Part shown: positions 37,132-49,139 of the stretch, in pieces
Numbering within the stretch: position 1 is the first letter of the stretch
Layout: each line of letters begins with the position of its first letter
Assembly (NCBI GenBank): GCA_023213395.1
Contig: CM041465.1
Coordinates: 34,231,741-34,295,740 of the forward strand
Direction: 5' to 3'
Length of the DNA: 64,000 nucleotides
Origin: Cycas panzhihuaensis
Lineage: Eukaryota > Cycadophyta
The notes under the pieces: model-generated
The model's database searches: none
What the model saw: the letters and a program-made list of their open reading frames with translations, nothing else
Told to the model about the DNA's origin: nothing
Made by a program: the position numbers and the translations under genes

Positions 37132-37550
37132 TCAGGGACGGTCAGCAAGAAGGGAGAGGTGGCGCTCAAGGATGAGGCGAACGAGGCTATCTGCCTCAGT
37201 GTTGAGGGCCCGAGGAATATGCCGGATATCAACAGAAGAAAAGCGGGCTAGGAGGGATCCGCGTGAGCAAGAGTCCTCAAGTGAGGGCATCGCACCTGGT
37301 AAACCTGGGTGAGATGAGACACCACAACTTGAGAGTCACAAAACAAAACAATGGGTTCGTGATGGAAACGGAGAGCATCAGTGAGGGCTTTAATAATGGC
37401 TACATACTCAGCTTCGTTGTTAGCAGCCTCTGGGAGGAAGATCCCAGAGCGGAGGAGATCATGTCCAGAAGGGCTGCGGAGGATCCACGCAGCGGCAGAA
37501 GGTCCAGGATTACCGCGGCTTCCGCCGTCGGTAAAGATGTAGACGGACAT
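37132..37550 (-). pseudogene. E second RNase H (RNase HI type, outside pol)
   Basis: I start at ATG 37548-37550. 'MSVYIFTDGGSRGNPGPSAA' gives the first catalytic Asp and the DG-x-SRGNPGP signature of cellular or archaeal-type RNase HI. 'NNEAEYVAIIKALTDAL' has the catalytic Glu, and 'VLFCDSQVVVSHL' the next Asp. A one-base shift near 37253 moves the reading to a second frame, which continues 'VDIRHIPRALNTEADSL' to a stop at 37132-37134; the final Asp is probably in EAD. This differs from the usual gypsy RNase H (TDAS-type, as in G). In the Tat lineage such an extra domain is known and thought to aid template removal. About 135 codons; only the shift is broken. Confidence 0.82.
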
Positions 37551-38689
37551 CGGCGACACAAAGTCCAAGCAATCGATGGGTGATGAAAGCAACACACAAC
37601 AAGTCAGCAGAAAATAGCCATGAAGGGTAGGAGGACCTAGCAATGAGGTAACCCAGGGCGAGAGTAAACAATCTGATCGCCGGCGGAGAGCGGTCGGACG
37701 GGAAAAAACCCCTTGGAGTGCCAAAAGGTCGCCTTTAGAAAGCGAAACATGCCCCCGAGTGGGGGGGCATTCCCTTTGGGGACTCCAAGAGCGAAAGGAT
37801 CGAAAATGAGTCCAGGGCGGCGAAACGAGCCAAACGAGTATAAACTCGGGCAGGCACGGGAGTAGCGTGTAAACGACATGAAGGACCCTAGCGAAAGCGC
37901 GATGATGATGCACCATAAATGCCCTTGCCAAAGGGCAAAAAGGGCACCAATATAGCGCAATTAATGACAGGGCCAGAAGGCAAAGGTACTCGGGGCAACG
38001 AGAGGGTCCCAACGACTGACGCGAGACCAGAAACAGAGGAAGTGCCCGTCGGGGGCCCCGCCTATATAAGGAAATCGACGGGAAAATGGATTCATTTTCA
38101 CCAGCTCTCGTACGAAACCAGAGCCATTTCCTTACGCAGCGGAGCGCCGCCCAACTTCGGAGGCACACAGAGAGAGATCAGACCATCGGATCGGGGAGCG
38201 GGGATAGCCAGCACGACCGACCAGACGATATGGCGATAGCGAGACCAGATCCAGTGAGTGGAAATCACTAAACTTGACCCAAATCGAAGTTCAAAGTTCC
38301 TGGTTTTTGTAGTTTTTGAAGTTATTTTGGCATAGTCTTAGTGCCCCTTATGGGCAACGGAAGGCTTCCCGGGATCCGAATCGGACCCAGTAAGAGGCGG
38401 GGACACAGGCATTAGGGAGCTCGTCCTGGGCCCCACGGGGTCCACCAGAAGAAATTTTTGGTTTTTTGGGTAGAAAACCCCCCCTTTAGGGGGGGCGCCG
38501 ATAGTACCGCGGCAATGATCGCTGTGCCGCGATCATTGCCGCGGGCCCCGAAGCGGGACCCGTGCCAAACTTAGCGGTATCGCTAAGTTTGGCAGACTGG
38601 CGATAAGGCAGAAAAATAGACATGGGGGCCAAAAGAGCCCCAAATCTCAGGCAGAGAGAGATTTGAGAGAGAGAGAGGTAACAATAGCT

Positions 38690-40741
38690 GACATGAGACT
38701 GACTTGAGGTGTTTTTGGTGTGAATAGGCTATCCTCGCGGTAGATAACCACGAGAATGTTGGTATGGCTATGCTGAGTTACATGGAGATGATGACCCAGG
38801 AGAATAGGGACATCTTTGGAGAGGTGTGGCTGTCTGAGGCCCTCAAGACACCTCAGTACACATCGGACCAGAGGCTGCTGGTGGATATAGTGTCCCATTG
38901 GGACCGGAGGAGGTATGTGTTCCACCTACCACAGGTGGGGGATATGATGGTCACTTGAGGATATCCGGCGGATCGGGAGTTACTGGCGGCGGGAGGCCGG
39001 TGAGACTCGGGACGCCCAAAGACTAAGGCGGCCTACAGGGGAGGCAGCTCTGTTCTTCATAGGAGCTGGCAGGTGGGATCGGAGGGGAGCACCACTCCAG
39101 ACAGTTCTATTATCCAGGATTCCTCGAGTGAGGAAGATGATCATATTATGCATTATTGGATTTCCGGAAAGCGAACTATAGAGATTCCGGAGGATGGATG
39201 GATGTAGTTTCTGCATTGCCGGGCGAGAGGATGGATCGGGCACCACGATAGCGGCGAACCTAGTCGCACAGCTGGACACTATCAGGACGCCCGGCAGAGG
39301 AGGGCTATCATACAACACATTGTTCTGATCTTTGGTATTTTGATCACTGCGTGGCGGTGGCACCGGTGAGGACCTCACCCTATCACAGATCAGGCCCCGA
39401 TGGTCCACAGATGGCAGACTCGACTGAGGGGGACAGAGGACATAGCCCACATTAGACGATCAGTGGAGGCCACATCACTAGACCTTCTCACCCTCCCAGA
39501 CTACATAACTGAGCCTTATAGGACGGTGAGGTGGGATAGTGACGATGAGGTGGGCGGAGCAGGAGTGCCCGCGGGAGATGACAGTAGTGACGATGGAGAT
39601 AGTGGAGACAGCGGGGCCGGCCCGTCACGACCTGCAGGGGAGGTAGGTCCTTCAGGGACAGTAGGGCAGGCAAAGGGTCCATCCGGGGCTGCCGAAGAAG
39701 AGGCAGGCCCATCAGGAGCGCAGGGCGAGGTCAGAGGACCCGTGACTAGGGCCCGCAGGCTACGGATCACGATGGGATCCGCAGGGACGAGAGCTGGGGC
39801 CACCCCCACGAGGAGAGGGACCTAGGCAGAGGAGGTGCCTGAAGACAAGGCACCTGCAGCTGGCGGAGAGCCAGGAGGAGAGGATGTGCCTTGAACCTGA
39901 GGATCAAAGGCCACAGCAGGTGAGAGCCAACCTTTTCCAAAGTCATTTAGCATCCAGATAGATGTTTGGATTGGTTTGATCATGGTATATAGACTGACAC
40001 ATGGCATGTTGCGTTGGCAGGTACAATAGAGATCAGGAGACTGATAGAGGCTGTGGCGAGGGAGATATTCCCTCAGGTGTATGCAGAGGGGCAACCGCCC
40101 ATCCAGGCAGGCGATGAGCCTAGAGCGGCAGGAGCCCACAGAGAGGCGTTCGCCCCGATGGTGAGGGCGAGGGACATATGGGCTGCAGAGTCCCAAGAGC
40201 ATGCCACATCCCAGGGACGACTGCAGCAGGAGAGAGACGACGCGAGGCACGAGAGGGATGACGCGCGACGTGAGAGAGACGAGCTGTGAGGACGGGTCCA
40301 GACTCTAGAGGCATAGGGTGGTGCAGGCGGAGATAGCGAGAGCAGGACCCAGCTGATAATCGTCACAGAGCGTCTCAGGATGACAGAGGAGGTACCGGAG
40401 AGCGGGATCGTATCCAGGCCAGATACGATCAGCTAGTGGCACAGATGGTCTCGAGGTCAAGTCGGAGCAGGACACGGACCCACACGGCGACGACGACCCC
40501 GAGACGACCTAGGGATGAGGAGAGCGAGGCAGGTAGGCTCATGAGGCCTGAAGGAGCCTCGAGGCATGTGGTCCCTGTGAGAGGGATCACAGAGGCGGGA
40601 GATGGCACCACAGGAGCTGGCCCACAGCAGTAGGATATCTACATGCAGATTGACAGGGGAAAGCACGGGCCTGTGGGGTCATATATAGGACCATATGATT
40701 GTATCCCCCCTACAAGGACACCGGCTTCCCAGGATGTATGA
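38690..40741 (+). pseudogene. E antisense gene: plant-mobile-domain-like, with one intron
   Basis: Lies on the strand opposite to the rest of E. Start taken at ATG 38764. 'EVWLSEALKTPQYTSDQRLL', 'VDIVSHWDRRRYVFHLPQVG' and 'DMMVT' match the pattern of the plant mobile domain (aminotransferase-like PMD): a helix, then L-x-x-L/I-V-x-x-W, F-H-L-P-x-G-x-M-x-x-T. A frameshift at about 38956 breaks it. Exon 1 ends with an acidic Gly/Pro/Ser-rich stretch (39520-39760). An intron is inferred at 39920-40020. Exon 2 has 'IRRLIEAVAREIFPQVYA', an Arg/Glu-rich coiled-coil-like part (40210-40290) and a basic tail ending at TGA 40739-40741. The element D copy (57990-59720, - strand) shares the domain, the exon 2 start and the intron position. 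Role unknown. Confidence 0.7.
39920..40020 (+). other. Inferred intron of the E antisense gene
   Basis: Donor CAG|GTGAGAG and acceptor TTGGCAG|G, 101 bases. The corresponding intron in D is 98 bases and lies just before homologous exon 2 sequence. No transcript evidence is available here. Confidence 0.6.
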
Positions 40742-41300
40742 TGATATGATTTTGATATATATATATATATGCATGGGGTGATTGGAACCCCATTTGGATA
40801 TGAGATGCTGTATATGATGTGTCGTATGTGGATGATATGTATATTTATTTTTGTGTATTGTGAATGTTATGTTGCAGATGTTTTATGTTGTGGATATTTT
40901 GTTATATGACGCACACGTTTCCTCCCATGTACGACCACACGCCTAACAGGGGCACACACACATGCCGTGAGCGGGACGACATAGAAGTGTGAGGTTAGGG
41001 AGCAGGATGGAGTACATGTCTACAGGAGAGCATAGCGGGATATGCGAAGGAAACGGCGGGCAGGAAAGGGGGGCAACGATGCCCCCAAGTGCCTTCCTGA
41101 TAGGGGGGATGCCCAAGCAAGACGACACAAGGGTTCCCAAGAGAATATGGGAACGCGGGTTCCGCGGAAGGAACCGAAAAAAAAGAAGAAGAAGGAGTCC
41201 ATCTTAAATTGCCACTCTACCCGTGGTTGGGAAGAATGGGGACAACCTAAGATGGTAGTTTAGGCTCATTTCGGAGCAAGGCGAAGGGATCACCGAGAGA
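40742..41300 (-). other. E spacer after the integrase end
   Basis: Holds a short TA repeat (40758-40772) and a purine-rich stretch (41170-41190). No gene recognised. Confidence 0.6.
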
Positions 41301-42230
41301 TCATGCGTAAAACTTCTTAAGGAACATCCCATTAACGGCTTTCTCAAATTCGAGCCCTTCCAGGGTGGCTATCTCAGAAGCACCATTATCGAGGGATTCG
41401 ATAATGACAAAAGGACCAACCCATCGGGGTTTGAATTTGGTCAAACGGTCATGGAGATATTCGAGCTCAGCGTCCAGAAGCCTCCCTACCTCCATCTTGG
41501 CGACGAGAGAGCTTGGTGAAGGGGACGCTACGGAGCACAGGCGGGCGCCGGGGAAGGGTGGTGAGGTTATGAGTGACAATCGAGGGTCGATTCCCTTCAT
41601 GTCAAGATAATCCCACGAAAATATCTCGAAACTCACGGAGCAGGAAGGGAGTATTCCCTTACCTCATCAGGAGAACATTCCAACCCAACCTTAATGACCT
41701 TGCCTGGGGCCAAGACTACGTCCTGGGTTGCCCCCATGCATATGGCGTTGCCCTCCTCAAAGTGGAGAGGGGCAAGATCAACGGGAGGTGGAGGAATAAG
41801 AGACGGGATCAGATCAGCAAGTGTGGATCTGATCGCGAGGATCTTCTGGTGACTAAGCCGGTGGTGACCAGAAGGCAGGTTAGGCGCAAGGCCTACTAGA
41901 TGCTCGAGCAGGGCTTCATCATCCTCGAAATAATCCACCCCATGGATGATCTTACTTCGAGTAGGAGAGCACCGGAGGGAGTGAGAGCAACGAGACCATG
42001 ATGACCATCAGGTTGCTCAGCTTCCTCATGGAAATCTGAAGGAAAAACGGAAAGGTGATCCTCAGAAGGAGCGAAAGGCAATTCCTCAAAACCATCACCT
42101 ACGGGGGGTAATGAAAAAGGAGAAATGTTGACGGGCAGGTCAACACGAGCGATGACGTGTGACACGCACGAGGGGCTAGCCTCACCAACGAGAGAGGTTC
42201 TAGACGGGGATCTAGAACAAGGCGGGTCAC
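41301..42230 (-). pseudogene. E pol remnant: RT front fused to integrase tail
   Basis: The - strand from 42230 gives the protease-RT link, open at 41633-41938 ('FEDDEALLEHLVGLAPNLP', 'APLHFEEGNAICMG'), which aligns with D at 52.79-53.0 kb ('FENDEVLKEHLVGSSPSLL', 'PPHFEEGNTMLIE'). Next is the RT front 'FSWDYLDMKGIDPRL' and 'KMEVGRLLDA' (to about 41470). Straight after it comes the integrase C-terminus 'LTKFKPRWVGPFVIIE' and 'ATLEGLEFEKAVN' to the stop at 41301. The RT catalytic box, RNase H and integrase core that D has in between (about 53.3-55.6 kb) are absent. E thus depends on another element's enzymes. Confidence 0.88.
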
Positions 42231-42233
42231 GAC

Positions 42234-43254
42234 CTATTGGCCAAGGAAAGAGACGGGGTGAGGACAATCCTCGTCTTCGTCGAGCGACTCATCATCGCTG
42301 AATGAAGCAAGGTACCCGTAACTCCCAACGCCAATAGGGGTGAACCGCGTGAGACTAGGAGGAGAAGACGCGAGGTCTTCCTCAGATGGGTTAGGTATCC
42401 CAATAGAGCAAGCCGAGGCATGAGTGGATGAGCCTGGGTTTGCTGAACTGGTAGAGCGAGTTTGTTTAGTAAAAGGGCGTTCGCGGGGGATCACTCTCAT
42501 TCGTCCGTCATGGACGAATTTAAGTTGTCCCCAAAGGGTCGAGCACGCGGCTCCCATTTGATCGAGCCATGGACGACCTAGAAGGAGGTTGTAATCCACA
42601 TCAACGTCAAGGACTACAACGTGAAGAACGATCTTACCCTCAAGGGTAATCATGACAGCATCCCAAAGGGGTCTTCGCTACCGTCATACCCTTGGCATCG
42701 CCAGGAATGGGTTCCAAGCGTAAATACCAAGCTCTTGCAGGACACGTAAGGGCATGGCATTGACGAAGAACCGGTTGTCGACAGCTTCTTCGAAGAGTAC
42801 AATCAGGCGTATCGATGGTGATGGTGAATGGGAAGTTCCACTGACGTTCCCTTTCACCGGCAGGGGGAAGATCCTTAAGATCAAAAGAAATAGCGGGTCC
42901 GTAACCTTGGGCAACACCCAAAGCGTGGACAGGTACATCACTCGATCCTAAAGCTTCCAGGAGGGCCCGCTGCTCGGGACAACTCCTCAGAACGTCCATC
43001 AAGGACATTCCTCCAGCGACCGTATGGAGCTCGTCCACGACAGAGAAAGGCTTACCCTTCCCAGTAGGTTGGGTAAGTGCCCTTCGGAAATCATAACGAC
43101 CTGGGCGTACAGGAATAGCCTTGGGAAAGAGAGGGACTTCCAGAGGAAGGGTCTCCGAAAGAGGGTCGGAAGGAGCGGGATGACAAAAAGCTCCCGCTGC
43201 TTCCTTAGCGGCTTGAGATCGCGTAAGGACAAAAGTGGGAGTTGCTTCAAGCAA
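42234..43254 (-). pseudogene. E aspartic protease region
   Basis: The 42640-43254 frame continues gag ('TFVLTRSQAAKEAAG'). The protease spans about 42930-42480: 'FEEAVDNRFFVNAMPLRVLQ' in a neighbouring frame (relatives VDNGSFVNAMPL; the Gly-Ser after Asp-Asn is altered), then 'KIVLHVVVLDVDVDYNLLLG' and 'RPW'. At least two frameshifts (about 42840 and 42650). The tail 42234-42450 is Ser/Pro/acid-rich. Confidence 0.8.
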
Positions 43255-45575
43255 CTAGATCACCTTCTTCCCCCTGTTCCAGGGTTGTGAAGGCGACGGG
43301 GTGCGACGGCTAGGAGAACGATAAGAGGAAGAAGAATTCCTAGCACCCTTCCCTTTATCGCGGGAAGGACAGGGATCAGGCGATCTTCCTCGGTTACGGT
43401 TATTCTTGGTTTGGTTATTGCGATCACGTTCCCCGTGCTTAGGGAACGGATCCTTATGAACTGGTTGATCCAAATTAGGCCTTGAGGCCCGTTTGGGAGA
43501 AGAATCGCGTCGAGGGGCATCCTTTGGATGCTGGGCCCTACAACGCGAATCGTTGTGGAAGCAATCCCCATGAATGGAGCACCACTTCTTCTCAAGCGGG
43601 GGGTCGGACCTCCTCGCTTGAGAGGACTGGGCGTTTCCATTCCTGGGAAGAGGAGCTTGGGTAGTTTGTTGGACTTTCTTGTTTGATGTAGGAGATGAAG
43701 GATCTTGAAGCTTGAGCTCCTTCATCGCACTCGAATGAACGATAGGCGATGTGAGAGGGTCTAAAGTCCTCTCGGTAGGATGAGAGGAAGACCGCGTCGG
43801 CTGGGAAGGTTTGGTATCCTTGGTAGGGGGTGGTGCCTCACGGCGTTGTGAGGGCTTAAGAGGTTTCTTGAGACCCGCTTAGATCTCAATAGCCTCCAAC
43901 GCCAAGCACTTGGCGATTGCGGAATCGCATGTGGTCGCCCCCATCTTGAGGACTTCCACGTGGACTTCGGGACGAAGCGCATTGACGAACAGGTCTCGCT
44001 TCAGCTCCTCGGGCAATGTTGCCTTAGTGGAGTGAAGCAAGTCGTGGAATCACTGCACAAAGTCACGATTCATCTCATCGTGACCTTGTTTGAGCGAAAG
44101 AAGGGACTTCATTCCACTCTCGAATGGACGAGCTACATCAAAATAGTTGACGAACTCATCCACCAATTGCTGGAATGAATGGATTGAATGGGCAGGGAGA
44201 CGGTAGAACCATTTGAGGGCGTCACCCTACAAGGATCTCGGGAATAGTTTCATCAAAATATGGTCGTAAGCCCAGTAATCGATGCATGCCATAGAAAAAC
44301 TACGGACATGCTCCGCTGGGTCTTGCGACGAAGTTCCATCGAATCTAGGAACTTCAGGGGGATGAGGCGGCAAGTTGGTTCGCAACGCCTCAACCGAAAG
44401 AGGGGTTGACCTAAAGTCCATGAAGGGGCGCGCCCTTGCCTGAACCATAGGATCAACGAATGTCGAAGTAGGTAACGCACAAGGAGCAGGTGGGGGTGGA
44501 ACACCCATCCCTCCTTGAGGAAGCGCCCCTTGCTGAAAAGAGGCATGGGGGTAGGTGCCTTGGAAGGGAGTCGGGTTCCCTTGCGAAGGCACAACGGATG
44601 GGATTGCATTGGAAGAAGGGCAAGACGGATGTGGGCAGGGTTTTGCCCATATGGGCCACCCGTAGGTGGAGCAACCCCATATGGGTGTAGCAGATCCACC
44701 CCATAAACGAGAAGACGACTTCCTCTACCCTGCCCCCAAGGTTGAGAGGTATATCCTGGGGGAACGTAGAAGGAAGCACCAACGTCTTTGGAAGATGCGT
44801 GGGAGCGGATCCCACATGACTAGTGGTTGGAAAGCTAGTAGGGCCAATAAGCCTACTAGGGATGGTATGCGCCACATTAGGGGATGGCACATTGTGCGAT
44901 TAGGAGGCGGGTATGCTAACCCTTAATTGAGGGAAAGGCACACCGCGAGAAGATCCTAAGGCATTAGGACCTTGATGAGGACGGAAGGTGCCACGCGCGC
45001 CCACCGCAGGGGAGCAGGTGGGACGTACGTGTAGGCACGAAGGGATTTGTGGTCATAGGAAGGGTGGATGAGGATGAGGCATGAGGTGGGGGAGTAGAAG
45101 AGGAAGAGGCCCCTCCACGAAGGACATCCTCAAACCACCTAGGACGCGGTTGCAAGCGTGTTGCGCGGCAAGACTCGTTGAAAGCTTCAACTACGTCAAC
45201 AGGAGGAGTCCCAACACACTCGTAAGAGGTGATCGGAACCTCAAACAAGGTAGGATCCTCGGAACGTTCCTCATAAGAATTGCCAACTACGTGGCAACCC
45301 TCAAGAGGAACGGGTCCTTCTACGGCGTGGGTAGAAGGATGAGCATCGAAAGAAAGGTGTTGGTCGTTTGGATAATAAAGGGGGTCGTCACCCTCTTGGG
45401 TGGACCCGGGAATAGCAGGAGGAAAGGCATGGGTCTCCATGGCTGAAGTATAGTAGGTCCAGTCGGAAGAGTATCCCTCCATAGTCCGATCAGAATCCGA
45501 CGAGGCAAGAAGGCGATACTCGGGGTCCTCTAACAAAGGAGGTAGACCGCGTAAACGACGAGAGAAACGCCGCAT
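43255..45575 (-). pseudogene. E gag
   Basis: Starts at ATG 45573-45575 ('MRRFSRRLRGLPPLLEDPEY'). The first 203 codons are open. A frameshift lies before 44.6 kb. Then comes a Pro/Gly-rich part and the Gag core: 'PRFDGTSSQDPAEHVRSFSM', 'GDALKWFYRLPAHSIHSF', 'NYFDVARPFESGMKSLLSLK', 'LFVNALRPEVHVEVLKM'. In-frame TAG stops stand where Gln is expected (44227 and about 44050). At about 43580 is a Cys/His segment ('CSIHGDCFHNDSRC') in place of the usual knuckle, then a long Arg/Ser/Lys-rich tail. Gag would package the RNA. Confidence 0.85.
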
Positions 45576-45719
45576 GCAAGGTCAACCGACAATGTTAGGA
45601 AAGGAGAAAAAGTGGTAAAACACACGCGTTGGGGGGTGCCTAACGTGGAGATCGAAATAAGTATGAAAAAGATCACACAAGAGTAGCGAAACCAACCGAA
45701 GAGAGCAAAACTAGCTCCC

Positions 45720-45748
45720 TTCTTGGCGGTCACCAAGATGGTCACAAG
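45720..45748 (-). other. E primer-binding site region
   Basis: Next to the 5' LTR the - strand reads CTTGTGACCATCT and then TGGTGACCGCCAAGAAGG. It starts with TGG as expected for a tRNA end but is not the initiator tRNA-Met type used by the other elements; I cannot assign the tRNA. D has a decayed version. Confidence 0.55.
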
Positions 45749-48332
45749 TGACGCTACTGCTACGGATAACTACCTAAGCGATAGGTGTAAGAGAGGGTGA
45801 GTGGTGGAATGATGGAAGGTGGGACCTAAAAGGTGGGCAACTACCGCAGAGGCGCCCGTGCGCCCGTGAGCGAGTTCGGGATCCGCAATGGAGTATGGCT
45901 CTTGTCGGGTGACCCTTCACCACTTGAATAAGGGGTGAAGGTGCGTGGGGCAAACCCGAGTTGACACAGGAATAGGACCCTCCCACCCTTGGGTGGCCAG
46001 AAGGGGGGAAGAGAAGACCTAATGGAGACAGGCCAAGGGCAATCCTACACAACCTAACCGGGTACACGAGTGATGTGGGAAGCAAGGCACTCGTGTGGTC
46101 AAGGGGAGAGGAGGAAAGGTAGGGGAGAGGAGGACTCCTACAATCTTTCCTACGAATGATAGAGATGCATGAAACAAGACAAAAGAATCGTAAACAAGTA
46201 CCAAGCCGATTTCTTCCTTTTATCCTTCAATGTACTAATTACTACAAAAGAAATAAAAGGAAAAAGAAAGGGTAGCGGAGGGGAACGAACGTGCACCTGG
46301 AGCGAAGGCGTGCGAGATGAAGTAACCTTCTCGAGGGGGGCCCAACCACTCCGCACGACGTACTGGATGCGAGATATTGCGGCAGACGAAGAGGGGGCTT
46401 CCTTACCTTCCCCGGAAAATCAAATGCAATACCAAGAAAGAAAGGAAGCACCAACTAAGAAATGAAATAGCATGAAAACATAACGTACATGGAGGTGCTT
46501 ATCGGTAACTAGGCCCACGGGCGATGCACTCCACGCTTCCCAAGTACCTGCAAGCAATAGCGGTCTCTTTCCCTTCCCGAAGGAAGAGCACTAACATGCA
46601 ACGCAAAAACTCTAACAATATATGCCTAAATAACATAAACGAGAATTTGAATATACATGTGTTAGTGCTAATCCAACAATGAAAGTGTCAAAAGAAAGTG
46701 ACCAAAGTGAAAGTAAATGGTTGGGTAAGCCTCAGAGTGGCCTACCTCCCGCAAATGATGCCCAAACCTCCCCCCAAGAGCCACGAGGTAGCGAGGGGAA
46801 AGTTAAGAGCAAGGGCTAGAAAATGGCAGCAAAATGGGGCAAAAAAAGGCCCAAGGGTACCCACGGCGAATCGGGATGCTATGAAGAGCAAACCGGGTGA
46901 CCCGGGGAAGAAAGGTGGGGCAAGAAACTAGCGGTTGGGACTTATGAGTGATGCCCAAACCCAAGCAAAAGGCCCCAAATTAGCACTGCAACTTGTGACA
47001 GCGCTGGTTTGGGCAACCAAAGGGAGCCTCCAAACCCTTGTTTGCAAGCCAAGGGCAGCACGGGGCGAGAGGGAGGTTTTGGGGGGCTAAGAGCCGCCTA
47101 GGGAGCGTGGAAGGTGGTACGGAATCCACCCAGCTCCTCTCCAAAACCTATGCAACCCCTCCACACCGCTGCCTTGGACAGCAAACGCAGGCAAAGAGCA
47201 CAGGGAGAGTGGTATAACAGCCCCCAAAAGGGAGGACAACCAACTCTCAAGCAACAAATAAGAGCAAACAAGCTGAAGCATGAATATCATAAGAAAACAA
47301 GCATAAACAAGGAATACCTAGAGAGAAGAGGCGAGGGGTTTGCCTCAGCCAAAGGGCAGCGGAGAGGGACTGATAAATCAGCCCAGATCTGAAGTAGAGC
47401 AGGTTTGAGGCCCTGCTACGGAGATGTGACAGGAAACACCTGCACTTGGGGCGCTAATGGACTGCCCGGGCGAAGATCAGATGGAAAGCACTTCAAAGGA
47501 GCCCTCTCCAAGGCGTTTGAGGGGCTGGGAGAATGTCTCAGCCACGCCAAAGGAGAGCTGGGCGTCAGATGAAGAGTGCAGTCCGGTTGATGCAAAGAAA
47601 CAACAGAGAGAAGCAGAGCAGGAGAGTGTTTCCTTGAGAGCAATTCCAAAAGTGAGCCAAAAAAAGATCTTGAAAAAATGAGCTAAAAAGGGCTTAAGTA
47701 CTCAAGCAAAACCCTAAAGCGTGCGATTAGGGCGCAGCTGGAAGAGAAATAAAGCGCCACGTGGCGCTTCGCAATAAATGCGAAATTGCCACTACGGATT
47801 TTAAAACAACTCGAGATACTGGTCGCCAGAATTTCGGCAGATCACAGATATTCCGTGATCGCAAAAATCCGGCCAGACGTGCTCAGAGCCAAAACTGGGG
47901 CCCACCAACCGCCCAGTCAGGCGATGATGTGAAAAGGCTAACATAACGCTAAAACACCTACCCGGGAGCAAGCAAGCCAACAAAACGAGTCCAAAGGAGC
48001 AAAAATAGGGCTCGAGTGGGGTGGCAAGTTGACCAAACGATGATGAGTCATCACACGGGTGGAGGTGGCGCAAACCTAGTGGATCCTGGAGCGAGGAGGA
48101 GGCGATGAAGTAAATGTCGGTCACTAGGGTGCCACACTCGTTGGGAGTGTGCCCCTGCTATAGTCGTCATAGGCTATCATAGGTGTGGACGACTACAAGG
48201 CCGCCCACAAAGGCATACACATGCAGATACGCAAGCAAACATCCAGTAAAAGAAAGCGATGATAATGCGAGAGACATACCTGCACTTACCTGAGTCGGTG
48301 ATTTTGTATCCATTCCCAGAAGCCGGGAAACA
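45749..48332 (-). repeat. E 5' LTR
   Basis: 2584 bases, - strand TGTTTCCCGGCTTCT...GCGTCA; pairs with 34167-36725. The right end abuts a TA/TAGA microsatellite (48333-48362). Confidence 0.94.
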
Positions 48333-49040
48333 TATATATATATATATATAGATAGATAGATATTTCTCTATCATATTTTACATTTGAATATTAGGCCCAT
48401 ATCCTACTGCTCCAAGCCCTGATTATTCAAGAAAGCAAAAAGGCAAACTAGGGGATATTAGGAAGTTGATATCCAAAGATCAAATTGTTCAAGAGATTAT
48501 TACCTCGTGTTAGCAAAATTGTCCAAACCCTAGTTTAAGAACAAAAATTTAATATTAGTAATAACAACAGCATCCATTTACAAAGCATGATAACATTGAT
48601 TTTTTCAAATAAAAACCACAATAAAAGTGGTGTTGAGCAGCCAGTCTCATTCAGAAAAGTTATCCAAGCTATCATTTGGCAATCACAGTGGGATTTGTCT
48701 CAACTCAACTTTGACATCATCTATCTTAGCTTCGCATTGATATCAGTTTTTTTTCTTTCTTCATTTCACGTCTGCTTGTTCAGATTTAGAATTTTCAAAA
48801 GTATCATGCCCATATGCTCCTCATTCCAGACTTCAAACCAATCAACCATTTATTTTAGAGTTTGTCATATCTATAATTTTTTTAAAAATAACATGTCCAC
48901 ATTTTTTCTCTGTACTACTATACTCAAATTGGTAAAAGCAACACAAGTGTCTTGAAAGACTTGTGTCTCTAGACATCATATAAAAGCAATATTCCCATAG
49001 GTGGACACATTTCATTTACAGATAAATGAAGGCTTCATCC
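48333..49040 (+). other. A2 leader resumes; nothing recognised
   Basis: It begins with TA and TAGA repeats (48333-48362). A 122-codon hydrophobic + strand reading (48587-48955) looks like chance: it is Phe/Ile/Ser-rich and without motifs. The opposite strand has no open frame. Confidence 0.5.
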
Positions 49041-49139
49041 TTTGATGCTAGAGATGTCCACCTTATAGAATAACTAAACTTCAGGCCAAACCACCACTTG
49101 ATGCTATTTAAATTATCTGAAAAAGAGATGATCTAATCA

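Larger units (their letters stand above)
34167..48332 (-). mobile_element. GC-rich Tat-like Ty3/gypsy element E, pol-deleted
   Basis: 14.2 kb, with LTRs of about 2.56-2.58 kb (34167-36725 and 45749-48332) and TATAT on both sides (34162-34166 and 48333-48337; weak, because the site is TA-rich). Element order on the - strand: primer site, gag, protease, start of the RT region joined directly to the integrase C-terminus, an antisense spliced gene, a second RNase H, purine tract. RT, first RNase H and integrase core are missing, so E is non-autonomous. It is strikingly richer in G+C than everything around it and its LTRs are nearly alike, so it is the youngest large insertion here. Confidence 0.92.

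Noticed and set aside
37551-38168. The 200 codons upstream in frame with the E second RNase H
   Set aside because: Cys/Leu/Pro/Arg-rich with no domain; the conserved part starts at ATG 37550, as in D.
48587-48955. 122-codon + strand reading in the A2 leader
   Set aside because: Phe/Ile/Ser-rich, no motif, in AT-rich DNA; probably chance.
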